NCBI GenBank assembly: GCA_018524725.1
Contig: JAEUWP010000578.1
Location: 1 to 64,000 of the forward strand
Source of the DNA: Podaxis mareebaensis
Lineage: Eukaryota > Basidiomycota > Agaricomycetes > Agaricales > Agaricaceae
DNA length: 64,000 bases
Direction of reading: 5' to 3'
The notes beneath the pieces are model-generated. The model was not told where the DNA came from. It made no database searches and saw nothing but the letters and a program-made list of their open reading frames with translations. Both the position numbers and the translations under genes were made by a program. Shown here piece after piece: positions 37,801-49,652 of the stretch (within the stretch, counting starts at the first letter, position 1; every line of letters starts with the position of its first letter).

Positions 37801-40800
37801 CACCACTATGTAGGCTCCCATGCTCGCATTCCAACCCAACCACCCCTTTTGGGGGTGACTACTTGGGCTAAATTGTTTCCCAGCATCAATTACTACATGG
37901 CAGATGCAAGCTCCAAGCGCCTATCAGGCCTTAATAGCATGCCAGACGCCCTTCCGAGCGCTACAAGGTATTTATAAGACCAGCCAACACATAATGGTTC
38001 AATCCTTCAACCTGGAGACGCTTGTTAGCTGCTACGGTTCACAGAGACAATGGGGACCCAATCCACTTGATCCTGAGGGCCTGAAGCCTCAAGAACAAAC
38101 TCACCTACACCTTCAAGCCCTCAGGAAGCTTGATTGCCCCCACGGGTCAATTGAAGTCGGACCCAAGCACGTTGCTGATCGCCTAGCCCTTCTTCATGTT
38201 CATTCCACTCAGAGCTCAGGTTAAAAGATTCCGGTTCGTCGCAAAGGTCCCATGCCTCCAAGGAAATTTTGACAGAGAAGCGGTCGACAGAGGTTATCCC
38301 CACCAACGATAAAATGTAAACCTGGGGAACGTTTCGCCCGACGGCGGTATGTCCCGGCCTCTTCGAAAGTCGCTGGATGTGTAGCAGATACTACGAGATG
38401 CCTTGGAGGATACAGCACCTGGCCAATTTCCATTTGCAAGCGCTGATCGTGGGCGGGGTCATCGGCATCGGCACCTTCTCCACAACCATCGTCAAGGGTG
38501 GCGCGTCCATTGGGTCTACAGAGACTTCTTGGTCTGCTTGGCCTGTTGATACTTCGTTAATCCTTGGGTCTTTTGGTTCTTCTTCTCTCACCTCCGTCGC
38601 CTGTGCATTTGACTGCAGTGCGGCACAGTGCTCCCTAGCGCAGCAGCGAATAAATCCACCTTGAGGGGCCTACAAATGTTACAAAGTGACTCCTTCCGAT
38701 GATCTTTTCAACCAGGGCAGCTCCACCAGGACCAAAGTTTCCGGACCATCATCCCCGCTGCCACCATTCATTGACAATCATCACGTCTTCGCAACCCAGT
38801 GGGTCCCCTTGTGGGCATACGCGGGCATTATAGAGGGGTTCTTTACAACATCTTGACCATGACACGAATGCTGGGGCAGGCTGGACAATTCGAGGCACAG
38901 CCCTAGAAGGTAAACGTCCCCATCGCGGCATTCGTATTGGCTGATCTCGGCTTCTTTTAGTCACAGTCCATCCAATCAACTCTTTCTGGGCGCCCACTTA
39001 ACGCATACACAGTCCTCGTGCGTGCAGGCAGGACTGCGCATTATTTAAAGCCCGACAATCGATAAAAACCAGTGTCCCAGCATTTTCCGGTGCGATTCTC
39101 ATTTCATTGTGATGTCAGGTGATTTTCTCCAAAAAGGTTGGTCAAAAGACGTCCTCCGCCGATCAAGTATACTTATGGCTGCCTTGCCTGGAAACATTTT
39201 ATAATGGATCTCCGTGTCAATTTTTGGCACTCATCGCGAGTGTCTTATAAACCAAAGAAACTAGGTCCCTCACAGCATTTTGCTTCTCCCACAGCATCTT
39301 ATCCTGCCCTGTTCTATCAAGTACACGGCCGCGGTTCACAACACTCATAGGACCCAGACAAAAGCGCAAACAATGTCCTCAGCGACGTCGAGAGCCTTTT
39401 CGCACCCGCATAATTCCTAAGCCCCTTAGCCAAGGTATTATTCGGTCCGGCATATCTTCGTCAACTTTGTTTACCTCGCGTGAGTCGTCCCTAACTTGGA
39501 GCCACTCCTCTTACACTCATGCCTCAGGGTGACAATGGCAGAGGTGATGGCAGCCACAGTATCCCGCCTCGTTTTCTTTCACGGAGGAGCTCGGAGGGCA
39601 CAGCACAAGGGGACTCTCACAGTATTCATGCCCCGTGCCGCATGATCGCCGTAACAACCGTTGACTCAATCTTTGGGCTCTAACAACGTCAGTGGTTCAG
39701 TTCCTCATGTCGGTTGTTGTGTTTCCTGACCCCCACCGACTCACAGCTCAATCCAATCCCCACTGCCCTCAATGTCCATGTGAGCGCTGACATATCATGG
39801 AAAACCCTAGGACCTATCACTACCATAGTGGGCGCACCTCCCATCTCCTTTTAGTCTACAGCTACGACAACAATACTTTCACCGCCCGCTCCTCCTCAGG
39901 CCAACGATGGTCGAGTTCCACTTCCCGACCACCTCTGGTGGACGATTCCTCTTCTCCCGGGCACTGAAGAATCAGCGAAAAGAGGAACACAAACTCTCGA
40001 CAATCACGCCAGAGGCCTTTAATTGGTTCATGGAATGTTACTACATCTAGACCTCGCCATTCATTGATGCCTTGTGTACGTCCCCGAGTCAAAGACATGT
40101 GCGCCCGGGATATTTAATAACGATCTTTTAGGTCATCTGCCATGACAGACCTCTCCCCGAAATTATGTGCCACTTCATTATCCATGTCGAAGGTTTCCCC
40201 TCCAGCAAGCCGCCGAGCTTCGCCATCGCCATAGCAAGCGCGGATTCTGGCTTCTCTGCACTTCGATTAATCCCTCTCCGTTACTCATAAGTTCCTTCCG
40301 GCTCTGATATCCCAAACCTAGGAGGTCTCCCTCTCTCAAGGTCGATGACGTCCGTCACCCCGTCTATCTTGATGCTCTCCGCATTCTCCTCTTATGATCG
40401 ACAGCCGAAGCTCCGGCCTTCTCATCGGTCGCCGCCATTTTTCGTAATGCAGCGATTAGACTCGATATGCACGCACTTGTTCAAATGGAGCCATGGACGC
40501 TCCTTTCTTTTTTCCGGTTCACGGTTCTAGCGGTGCTCCTCGCCACTGCCTTATAACCGTGCATACCCCCGTGGACATACCATACCTCGTTCCCTCTGTA
40601 CCTCAACCTCGTCCTTCCACCCCAACCAAGGCACTGCCTTGTTGGAACCAAGACACTCTCGCTAGGCGTTCTATGCTGAACGCGATCTCCCTACCCGAGG
40701 TTTCTGGTCGCTACCTGGTGCTTCCAAGACAAGACTTTGTCGATGATGGTACGTGCCCTCCAGCGCTGATTCTTACTCGCAGCCTTCCAGTTCCGATTCG

Positions 40801-41390
40801 AAAGCCCAAGAAGACTTCGTTTCATGCTAAGTGTTTAGTCTTCTCGGAAGGGTGCCGATTAGTTGTCCCTTAAATAATACACTCCCCTACTGACCCTAGA
40901 ATAATCTCTTATCTTCCCTGCGTGACATAGCTTCCGATGCACAAGGACGATTTGCAATACTTCTCAGAAACGAGGCAGGGTGGTGGCTGCGATACTCATC
41001 GATGGGACCGATTTGGTTCGTGGACGGGCGCGCAAAGCGCCCCGATATATATGTCGCTGTCGACGAAACCTTTCCTTTCCTCAGTCATTCCATGACAGTG
41101 GAGGAAAAATCATGTTGCTTTGTTGTGTGAGTTGGGTTTCTACATGGTACACGTATCATTGGAATGCATGCTAATGTATCCTAACAACAGTCCCAGTCCG
41201 GTATAATGCATAATGTTACGTGGAGAGGCAGGCAAAGGAAAAGAAAATGAAAGGAAAGAAAGGGTAACAACAACGATATCTGCTTTCTGTCTTTGCGCAC
41301 CGACGATTGTATCAGCGCATTTCATTTCAGGCCATCAGCAGGTAAGCGCTTACCAAGGGGAAATTTTTTCGGAACGACAACCGGCGGCGC
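34890..41390. other. 6.5-kb stretch without recognisable genes
   Basis: After the HMG-box gene's 3' end there is no credible gene. Frames of up to 126 codons (40,493-40,873 plus strand) and 106 codons (37,904-38,224 plus strand) lack motifs. A short 20-bp tandem duplication is noted separately. Normal CG content. Confidence 0.4.
37345..37390. repeat. 20-bp tandem duplication
   Basis: The unit gacctttaaccttgctgcta is followed at once by the same unit with one change (aacttg for accttg) and then by gaccta, the start of a third. Isolated; no flanking array. Confidence 0.8.
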
Positions 41391-42011
41391 TTAATCAAGA
41401 ACAATTCTCCATGTGTTCTCCATCTCAGGTATCTGTTCCAATCCTCTCCATAACCACACAGCAACCCGTCTGCGTACGTTGTCCACGGTGAACTCCATAT
41501 AGTCCCACTGGACTTCATGTCGGTTCGGCGCGGTTATCGGAAGGTGGAACTGTCGCTCCATCCACTCCGAAATCGCCAACTTAACACAAGCTTCGGTGAC
41601 TCTTGTCCGTGGCCAAGCCCGCGGAGTAACGGTGAGTATTTCCCCTGTTGGCGTAAGCAGCCGCATCCTCTTAAGAGGCGGGTCCGTTGCGGGTTCTTTG
41701 TCATTGACCCTGTACTGGAATTGGTCGCTGTCCTGGCCCCCCGGTCCAAAACTTGCGCTAACACCGTGAAAGTAATCGAAACTCTCCGGAGACAACACTT
41801 CCTCCCCCTCCGAGGAACCTTCGGAATCGCCGGCAATAGCGTCCCAGTTATCGTATTCGTTGTTCGGGATTGGTTGGAGCACGCACCGGCTCCCCCCTGT
41901 TAGGGCAAGCCCGTCTGTCAGGTAGCGTTGGCCCCTAAACCGCGCCGTGTTGGCAAAGGGCATCGCAACGGCGGGTCCGAGACCAAGGTCATCGAGGAAT
42001 CCCACCTCCAT
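41391..42011 (-). CDS. Hypothetical protein, 206 aa
   Basis: Single open frame from ATG at 42,011, the longest in this interval. I do not recognise a family. Residues 55-75 are acidic (DSEGSSEGEEVLSPES). The C-terminal half looks folded, with the segments TEACVKLAISEWMERQF, EVQWDYMEFTVDNVRRR and AVWLWRGLEQIPEMENTW, rich in Trp. No signal peptide or membrane segment. Competing frames exist on both strands over the same bases, but this one has the most protein-like composition. Neighbours: 1 kb from the Gly-rich protein gene, transcribed away from it. Confidence 0.5.
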   Translation of the reverse strand: MEVGFLDDLGLGPAVAMPFANTARFRGQRYLTDGLALTGGSRCVLQPIPNNEYDNWDAIAGDSEGSSEGEEVLSPESFDYFHGVSASFGPGGQDSDQFQYRVNDKEPATDPPLKRMRLLTPTGEILTVTPRAWPRTRVTEACVKLAISEWMERQFHLPITAPNRHEVQWDYMEFTVDNVRRRVAVWLWRGLEQIPEMENTWRIVLD

Positions 42012-43084
42012 TGTGAAGAAAAGGTATTATAACTCGCTCAGCAGGTCAAGTATTGACTGTGGGACGCGTCAGCTTTATGAGTCATCCGCAGCAGCAAGTC
42101 GTCCCTACGTTTAACAAGGATCCCTGTGGCCAAGTGCACACAGGAGATGGTATACAGAGAGAATGTGGTTGCAGATTATCTGTGTCGTACGGGTCAGCAC
42201 AGCCATGCTCGTTCCAAAAGCAGAGACGTACTTAAGATGTGTCCTGGAGACGATCAGAGCCGTGAAAAATGCTGCAGGTGAGTTATTATGGATAGGGTTG
42301 AAGTAAAATGGACACGGCTGTTAGATGTTGGCAGCAATTCGTGGTCGATGTGCTGTTCAGCTTCGGATTTGCTGGTAAATAATGAGGCGAGTGTAAGGTA
42401 GGGTCCACGTGAGTATGAGTGGGGCAGAAGTGGCGGATTGCTAAGTATCGTAATCGAGGGCGTAAGGAAACAACGAGGGGGAACTGGTGAGAAGGGTAAG
42501 GACAAGCTACGAGGCCGAAAACATGCAAGGGATAAGAAAGTGGAAATGCCTGGTGTATGTACTTTGGAATGGCCGGTTGGACGTGACGAGCTGGGGTGAC
42601 TTGTATCGTTACGGCTTACGACATACTGGACAACCAATCATCAACCTCTCAAGCTTCCAAGTTCAATCTGCAAGATTGATAATAACAACATAGTAACAAC
42701 AGAGATGTCGAGTATGGTTTGGTTTCCTAACCCTCCAGCCAGGAATTTTCCACGATGACGTCCCGGGAGCATTACATCTGAGTGAGGATGCTCTCGGGTG
42801 TGTAATGCCATCTAGATCTTCGCCTCTCTTTTTCCGAGCTCACAACTTCCATACCCCCATGGTTTTAAAACATAACGATTTATGGTATGCCATATCTTGT
42901 GGACTGAGTATAATTTCCCGCAGAAAACGGCGGTTATCGCACCGCCTACACCTTCATTCTCACCAGAGGCGATGCCAGTGCCACGTGGAGCTGTCTATTT
43001 CCAAAAGGAAAAATTAAGCTGTGCATCCAACTGGCGCCTGCCTTCTATTTAGCTGGATCGTGGCGAACACCTGGAGCCCCTGCA
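42012..43084. other. Intergenic, divergent promoter region
   Basis: Lies between the minus-strand hypothetical gene and the plus-strand Gly-rich gene. No convincing exon for a signal peptide of the latter could be found here, although one would be expected if that protein is secreted. Confidence 0.4.
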
Positions 43085-44085
43085 ATGGTCTTCATTCCAG
43101 GCATTTCAAAGCAAAGGCGAAGGCTCGAAAGGCGCAAAGGTGGAGGGGGAAGAGGAGGGGGAGGTGGTGGTGGTCGAGGTAGTAGTGGTGGTGAAGGCGC
43201 TGGTGGAGGAAGGTCAAGCTCAATTTCTGCTGGGGGAGGCGCGCGGTCCGCTTCAAACACTGCCTTTGGTGGTGGTCCTGTCACTACCATTCCTCAAGGA
43301 CAACTGTTCAGCGGTCGGACGCAAGGTGGTGGAACAAGAAATGAAGTATTTGGTGGCCAGTATGTACGTCATTGTGTCAGTCTCCACAGGGCTCAAACTG
43401 GGACGTCATTTCTAGGCAATACGGGAGTGGATATCCCGGCCTCACTGGACGTGGCGTTGCTGGTCGGCCATTTCCATTCTATTTCTGGCCTGTCGTTTGG
43501 GGAGGTACAGCTGTTGGGTCAGGCGCTGGATACCTCCACGTCCAAGACGAAGTACCACTACCTCTTTTTCCCTGATGCAACTAGGAACTGACACGTGCCA
43601 AGTATGGCGGAATCAATAACAGCTCACGTCCCGGCGGCGTCCTTTCAACTGCAGCATTCCCATCCAACTCCACCAGCTCTACTTTCCGCTTGCTCGCTGA
43701 CAACACAACGGTTTCCTCTCTGGTGACCGACATCGTCACGTCGTGTGGGTCTTCCATTTCTAACGCGTCGTCTATCACTACCATACCTTACAACGACTCT
43801 GGCCCTCCTGGCCCGGGGCAAGCGGTTCAGTATTATCGTGCAAGTAGCGTGGTATTGACCTTGGACGGGTATAACAACTCTGCCGTTTTCAGTAACGATG
43901 ACAACGCACCTGATTCACCTTTGCCCAACAACACTGACATCGACCTTCTGACTTGCTTGAATACCACCATTGGCCAGACCGTTCCCCTCGTGGATGCAGC
44001 TTACGGGCTCAGATGGTCGTCGCCTTCTGGTCTCGGCCTCCTCGTGTCGGTCTGGATCATTTCTCGACTCTCTTCTCAAGTTTGA
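43085..44085 (+). CDS. Gly-rich, probable GPI-anchored surface protein
   Basis: Three exons: 43,085-43,359, 43,416-43,551, 43,603-44,085 (introns 56 and 51 nt, donors GTATGT and GTACCA). The spliced length is 894 nt, 297 residues. Residues about 18-75 are Gly/Ser-rich. Then come FSGRTQGGGTRNEVFGG, YGSGYPGLTGRGVAGRPFPF with an FWPVVWGG segment, and NNSSRPGG. The C-terminal half is a conserved Asn/Ser/Thr-rich domain with QYYRASSVVLTLDGYNN and CLNTTIGQTVPLVDAAYG, many N-glycosylation sites, and a final hydrophobic stretch (GLGLLVSVWII) like a GPI-attachment tail or membrane anchor. This architecture recurs in agaricomycete proteins of unknown function. Odd: the first exon as drawn has no signal peptide (MVFIPGISKQRRR); a leader exon upstream may be missing, joined at the RKGGGG segment. 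Confidence 0.82.
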
Positions 44086-44325
44086 TCCTGGACACAACTT
44101 AATTTGCCCCCAACCTTGTATCTGTAACAGCTCTATCATGTGTTAATAGGTTTCGATGATCTCATTATCACTTGTAGCTGGGCGTATGACTTGTTATATT
44201 ATCTGGAGTCGTATCATAGCAATATGAAGAATAATAATAATAACTCTACCCCAATATCCTGGAATAGTTATAGCTTAAGAGTCGTGTTCATCCTCTGTGG
44301 AACGGTCAGCCGGCGCATAGGTAAT

Positions 44326-46274
44326 TTATCCGCTCGCACTCACCAAAGGTCGTGTGCTGGAGACCTGTGAAGGAAACGTATTGAAGTTGATGGTAATTCT
44401 CGAGCGTGCAAGACCATACCTGAGGCTTTCCCAAGTGTCTCGGGAGCTCTCGCGGAGGCTCCTTGCGCTTACCCTTCTTGTATCTCTTCATCTCTTTGTC
44501 GTACGATTTCTGGATTGCTCGATAGTTCCTCTTGAATTCATCGCTGTTACGTCGCGAGCACACTTAGTCCTCTTCACCCCTTCGTCACAGAATTGACGTA
44601 CTGAATAACCCTATTGAGCTTCTTGAGCGTAGGACGTTTGTTTCGATCTTTTCCGTTGTCGCTAAAATGAGGATGCGATCGTGCTTTTGGTAGTATCAAC
44701 GGGCTTACTCCGGAGGTAATCATCTAATGTCTGGTGACAGGAAGACCGAGATCAGTCCAATTGGGGGGGCCATATAGTTACATTATAGATTACGTACACC
44801 AACTAGTGTTTTCCCCAATGGAGTTTCGATCAGGGTTTGTGAGTCTTCGCATGCTGATATGCAAACCTACAGGATAACCGGGTGAGAAGAGAAAACATAA
44901 ACTAAAGCCAGACTTACAACGTTTGCCTTGACGCGAGGCATCTTCCTGTTGCAAATTCTGTTACAGTCGTGCTTCGGATCTTTGAGCCATTCCGCTATGC
45001 GAGTTCTAAATATCGAGTTGGTCTCGGGAGATGTTTCGAGGACTAAAGAAACATTAAAGCCTCAGTTCAAAGCGATCCAACAAAGAGACTCACGGCTTCT
45101 AACAATCCTAAAAACTGCATTGTGACAGTGAGTTGAGGATTTGGGAAATGATAGGTGATGAGATCACTAACAGAGACTCTTGAAGCCAACAACCTTGTTG
45201 CACTCGTCATGCTCTAGGTCTAAGGCGATCATACCGTCAGCGCTTGTAGCCGAGACCATGCAAATCATGTGGATCTCACCCAAGAGCGTGCCTGAAGTGC
45301 ATGCGTCCATAAAAGCCTTAACATCAAAATGTGATTAGCAAGAGGCCATAGCCTGAGGATCTTAAGCGACCGACAATTAGTTGGCATTTTATGTCAGCGT
45401 GTATGAGTGGTTGGACAAGAATCTCCCTGAGCTTCTGCATACCCACAGTGATCAGTGAGCTATATTGAACATGAGAAAAAACGTAGCTTACATCGTCTGC
45501 GATAACTTTATCCATCGCTGGTTCTCCTTGTTCATTGAAACCATCGAGTGGAATAATGTCTAGTGAGAGATAGATTTTACTAAACCGAGGTAGCCTTAGT
45601 GGTGGGCGAGACCTACATTCATCTTTGTTATCTCTTTCATTACCTGGGGACTCTTCCGGCCGTTGGTCTGCATGCCCGGCGTCTGTGAAGTCGTATGGGT
45701 TAGGTTGACTGAAAGTCTCAAATTCCTACGTTATCCTTAACGCACAGTAAAGAAAGAACTCGTCTCCTTCCTTCGCATCAACAACGAGGCTGATCATTTG
45801 CTGAATCTATGGAAACATGGGGTAGGTCAGATCATCATGTGAAAGGGACGTGATGAACACGGCTCGAGGTAGCGCACAATATTATCCTTGGTAGGGATCA
45901 GGTGCTCCTGTGTATTCCTGGCGTCCGTCATGATGACAATATCTTCCGGCTTGTAGTCATACATTCCTACCCAAACAAGAGCAATCGTCGTCGTATTTGA
46001 ATGTAGAGTATCTGCAATCAAAAGACCTACCGAGCAATCGCTTCATCACCTCCACGTCGCTCTGAGGCTTTGTCAACCTTTTAAGCCTATCTGGGTGCGT
46101 GGCATAATTGATGCCTATAAGCAACGCCTTCTTTCTTTTTCGAGTGCTGGTGATGGATCCGCCATATTGGACCGTGATGCCGCCGAGGAGGTTGCCGTCA
46201 CCAAGTCCAGTGGCGTTGAGGGAGCGAGAAAGCTTTGGGAGTCTAGAGGTGAGAAAGGACAATGAGGGGAACAT
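44326..46274 (-). CDS. Type I metacaspase A, short, variant active site (DACTSG)
   Basis: Fifteen exons on the minus strand: 46274-46031, 45966-45878, 45806-45746, 45682-45617, 45559-45492, 45434-45375, 45316-45280, 45219-45178, 45114-45094, 45042-44918, 44866-44804, 44730-44709, 44647-44602, 44543-44420, 44364-44326. Spliced 1,107 nt, 368 residues, in frame throughout. The prodomain is only about 47 residues. RKKALLIGINYAT begins the caspase fold at 47. LYYAGHADQ holds the catalytic His135. IIPLDGFNEQGEPAMDKVI follows. AFMDACTSGTLLDLEHDECN holds Cys202, but the residue after it is Thr where metacaspases have His (D-x-C-H-S-G). VCISACEDSQ is the p10 strand, and the end PQVSSTRPL resembles metacaspase tails. 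Metacaspases are Ca-dependent Arg/Lys-specific Cys proteases linked to fungal cell death and proteostasis. Exons 11-13 are the least certain. The start lies 456 bp downstream of metacaspase B's stop. Confidence 0.85.
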
Positions 46275-46730
46275 GGAAGGAGGTAAGAAACGTTGGTTTG
46301 AAGAGTCTAATTTGCTCCCCCGTATTTAAATGTTGACATATCTCCGTTGTTGATGCTGTGCACAGCAAGGCTCAGACAGCGGCGGTATGTTGACCTCTGG
46401 CCTGGCGCGGTCACCACAGCATTGTTAAAAAAAGCAGAGCCGAAATTGACGGGCGCGTTCGAGTCTTAGAGATACGGATACATGGAGGTGTAGAATTAAC
46501 AAATTACAATATCCAATTACCGGTACATAGATGCAAGTTGGAGGGAAATAGACTGGAAATCCAGAACCCAAACAATAAAGAGTGCAATAATGTTCAGAGT
46601 GCCAATATATTAAAGCTCATGAAAGTGTTTCAAAGCCGCAGTCGGTCATCCATATTCTGTCAACGAAAAACGTGGATCAGTTCAAATACCACGAGGCGCA
46701 ACGCACTGCTTCCTTACCAGCGGATACAAG
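46275..46730 (-). promoter_or_regulatory. Spacer between metacaspases, promoter of metacaspase A
   Basis: No gene fits here. On the minus strand a TATA-like tttaaata (46,323-46,330) lies about 50 bases upstream of the metacaspase A ATG. The spacer must also hold the 3' end of metacaspase B. Confidence 0.4.
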
Positions 46731-49121
46731 CTAGACAACTATGGAGATGCCATCGGCGTGAGTCACGACGCGTAATGAAACATCATCAAAATTATTCACC
46801 TGTGGATCTTGGAAATTATTCATTTCGACCTCTTGTGGTTCCTTGACAGGCCGATTGTTCTTGTGAGCTTTCTCCGCGCGAATTCTCCATTCCTTCTTAT
46901 ATTTCCTGGCTTCTTCGTGTAGCCTGACATATGACCGATGCAGGTCGTGGCTGAAAACAATGATACAGCGATTAGAAGAGAGCAAGACTATAGGGAGCCG
47001 TCCACGCACCTGACTCGGGTCAGCAGCTTGTGAAAAGATGGTGCAGGGTCATCCCCTATCATCTAATGAGCTTTTTGTTAATTATGGGCATAAGTGTCTT
47101 ACTCAGAAGCCGGATTAAAGCCTAATTAGCAGGCAGCATCATCAATAAGCCAAGAATCGAGACAAGGAACGGCATCCATACCTGTGTCATGGAAGATCCA
47201 TCTTTGTCCTCCCAAGATTTCTGCTCGTCTCGCGCCGCAGATAATGATACCTGGGGATCCACATTAGATGGGGAAGCACGTTATCATGTTAACTATGACA
47301 GACCACAAGTTTGTCATTCTGGTATTTGTTTTGTTTCCTCGGATCTCGACAAAACCCTTCGCAAGGAAATCGACGTTCGGGAGACGAACATCGCCTGTGC
47401 GGCGAATCCAAGAAAAAGGCGTCTGAACAAACCGATGGTCCAAGCACGTTTGTGTTGACCCTGAGCGGACCGCGGGTGGTGGGGACGGTCGACTGATTCT
47501 CGGGCACGCTGTCCAGGACTTGTTGAATCGATGACTTCTTCTGAGTAGCTTTCGGGGAAGGGCGTCCCGCACGTGGTGCGCGCCGCTGTTGATTGTAGAT
47601 AGGTTCGGATAAAGGGGAAGGAAGTTGCCCGTTTGAACCCATGGGCGATGGGTATTTGGCGTGTTGACGCACTGTGAGAATCGGCTTTTGTGAGATAGAC
47701 CAAGAATCGGTGGGAAGTCACCATACCGATGTCATTCCAGAGCGACTTCGACCTTCTCTTTCCCTTTGAGACCCATGGTGTATAGACGGCGTTGCACTTG
47801 GAATGTTCAAGATCTATCGGGTGTTAAACACTTGAAACGATCGCAAGGGAGGTCACTACCTAGCAGGGAGCCGGAGTGGCAAGTATCAAATACAGCCTGC
47901 AGATTATCATCGGTTAGTGTAAAGACAACGCACAGAAACCAACAAGTACCAACCACTAAAGTGCAGTTTTCAGGAAGATGGTCGACCAGGTAGTTGCGGA
48001 GAGTCTAAGTCAGGGTTTGAGTTACGCCGGGTGGTTGAGTTATAGAAGCATTACATTATCTCTGATGCAACCTCCATCAAGGGGGACAAGACCTGGCGTA
48101 TTGAAAGAGCTAAGTATGGCCAGGGACACAGAAGCAGGGAACTATATGTACATTCATCCATGCCGTCTTCTTCGCTATTATCCCTGTTCTCGACCTGCAT
48201 TGAGTGACCCGCATCTACAAACCACGTAAGCTCAGGCCATCCAGATAAGAAGTGGCTAACAGTGAAAGAAGAAGGTGTCGCCAGGTTGAGCGCCCATCGT
48301 GAGCTCTCTGATCTTGACGAGCTATCGCAGCATTAATGGGGAGCAGTGCCATTGCCAGCATACCGGCGTACCATATTCCGGCGGGTGGGCTTGAGTTGAT
48401 GAGGATCATCAGCATCAATAAGCATGGTGATGTTATCTTCCTCGTAGCCGTATTGCTCTATGAGGGGATCCGGGTCAGTAATCGGGAAACGTAGTGCGTC
48501 AAAAACGCACCAATGAGCAGTTTCTTCATATCCAAGACGTCCCTGTGCGGCCCAACAAGCTGACCCTCAGCGAGATTCGCATATTTGATCCCAATAAGGA
48601 GTGCTTTCTTTCTTGAAACGCGCCCCAAAGGTCCAACAAGGGAACCTAAACCGGGTGTCGTTCTTTGGTCCTTCGCGACGTTAGTCAGGGGGCCGTCGGC
48701 GAAAGACGGTTGCAGTTTATCAGGCATCGCGGGTTGATTTGGCTGCTTTTCGTCGGCTGCAGCTTTCGGTAAGGCAAAACCTAGGCCTCGGTGCTGTAGG
48801 AAGGTCACCGCTGCTCCGATCAACGGGAAGCGGGCGTTCAGTGAACGCTTCGAAAAGGTAAACGAGCGGTATCTTCAGTAGCAGGTAACTGTTACTTACT
48901 AGTATTGACCTGTATGCCCGAAAGATGAGCTTGAACACGTAGAGTGCCGTGCGGCGAGCGACAACTCTCCCGTGTTCCAGCACGGGCACAGAAGGAACAA
49001 GCGGAAGGGGAGGCAGCTTGACGACCTGGTAGGACCGCGGGTGGGGGAAAGAGGGACGATCTCCGGGCGTCAGCAAGATGTTAGCTCTTAAGTATGTATG
49101 AGTAGAGATAGATGGGAGCAA
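46731..49121 (-). CDS. Type I metacaspase B, canonical active site
   Basis: Fourteen exons on the minus strand: 49121-48900, 48847-48511, 48457-48372, 48321-48261, 48214-48152, 48092-48055, 48004-47954, 47896-47860, 47813-47727, 47671-47304, 47250-47182, 47121-47103, 47055-47010, 46950-46731. Spliced 1,704 nt, 567 residues. The prodomain of about 150 residues has hydrophobic patches (LYVFKLIFRAYRSIL; FPLIGAAVTFL) and no zinc finger. The caspase fold starts RKKALLIGIKYAN (153-165). FFFHYAGHS holds catalytic His239, DECLVPLDGG follows, and AVFDTCHSGSLLDLEH holds catalytic Cys292 in the normal DxCHSG motif. A Ser/Pro/Arg-rich loop of about 100 residues (exon 10) precedes VSLSAARDEQKSWEDKDG of the p10 part. 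The C-terminal helix SHDLHRSYVRLHEEARKYKKEW is family-typical. The model predicts an active enzyme. Exon 12 is only 19 nt. The prodomain start is the least certain part. Confidence 0.9.
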
Positions 49122-49652
49122 GCTCGGACAAAGTCACTTTCCGAGCGCTAGAAATCATCAACACGCATCTGTCATCGACCCTGATTTTGTTCCTGTTTCT
49201 TCTCACTTTGTTTCACCTTTTGTGTATCAATTTTTTCTTCACACACTTTAAAGTCAAATAATCCCCTAAACAATGTACTAACAACTTCCCCATCCGTCAT
49301 AGCTTCCCGCAGTGAAAATCCTGCCCCTGTCTTTGAAGCAGCAACCTACCTTGCTGACTAATCCTCAAGGCTGTGACCTCTGTTGACATTTGTATATACC
49401 CGTCCTGACCGCGGGGATCCTGCACCGCCAAGTACACCTCGTGGTTGATGCTGGCCCTGCGAGCGCTTGTATGCTCAATTCTGATCAAGCAACCTTGCAC
49501 TATCATGGGATGGCGATACGCTTCGCCTATACATTCGTTATTTGATCCAAAAGCCTGAACGACAGTTCTTCGACCGTTTCATAAGGACACTCCAACAAAC
49601 ATACGATGCCGACTACTGTACAGAGGATATACCGACTTCCGTGTTTCCAAAA
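49122..49652. other. Intergenic between metacaspase B and the dehydrogenase
   Basis: Contains the presumed promoter of metacaspase B, with no clear TATA box, and the 3' end of the dehydrogenase gene. AT-rich tracts occur at 49,190-49,260. No gene seen. Confidence 0.4.

Noticed and set aside
47289..47724. Overlapping minus-strand frames of 102-136 codons
   Set aside because: Only the frame used by exon 10 of metacaspase B continues the metacaspase protein; the others are shifted shadows.
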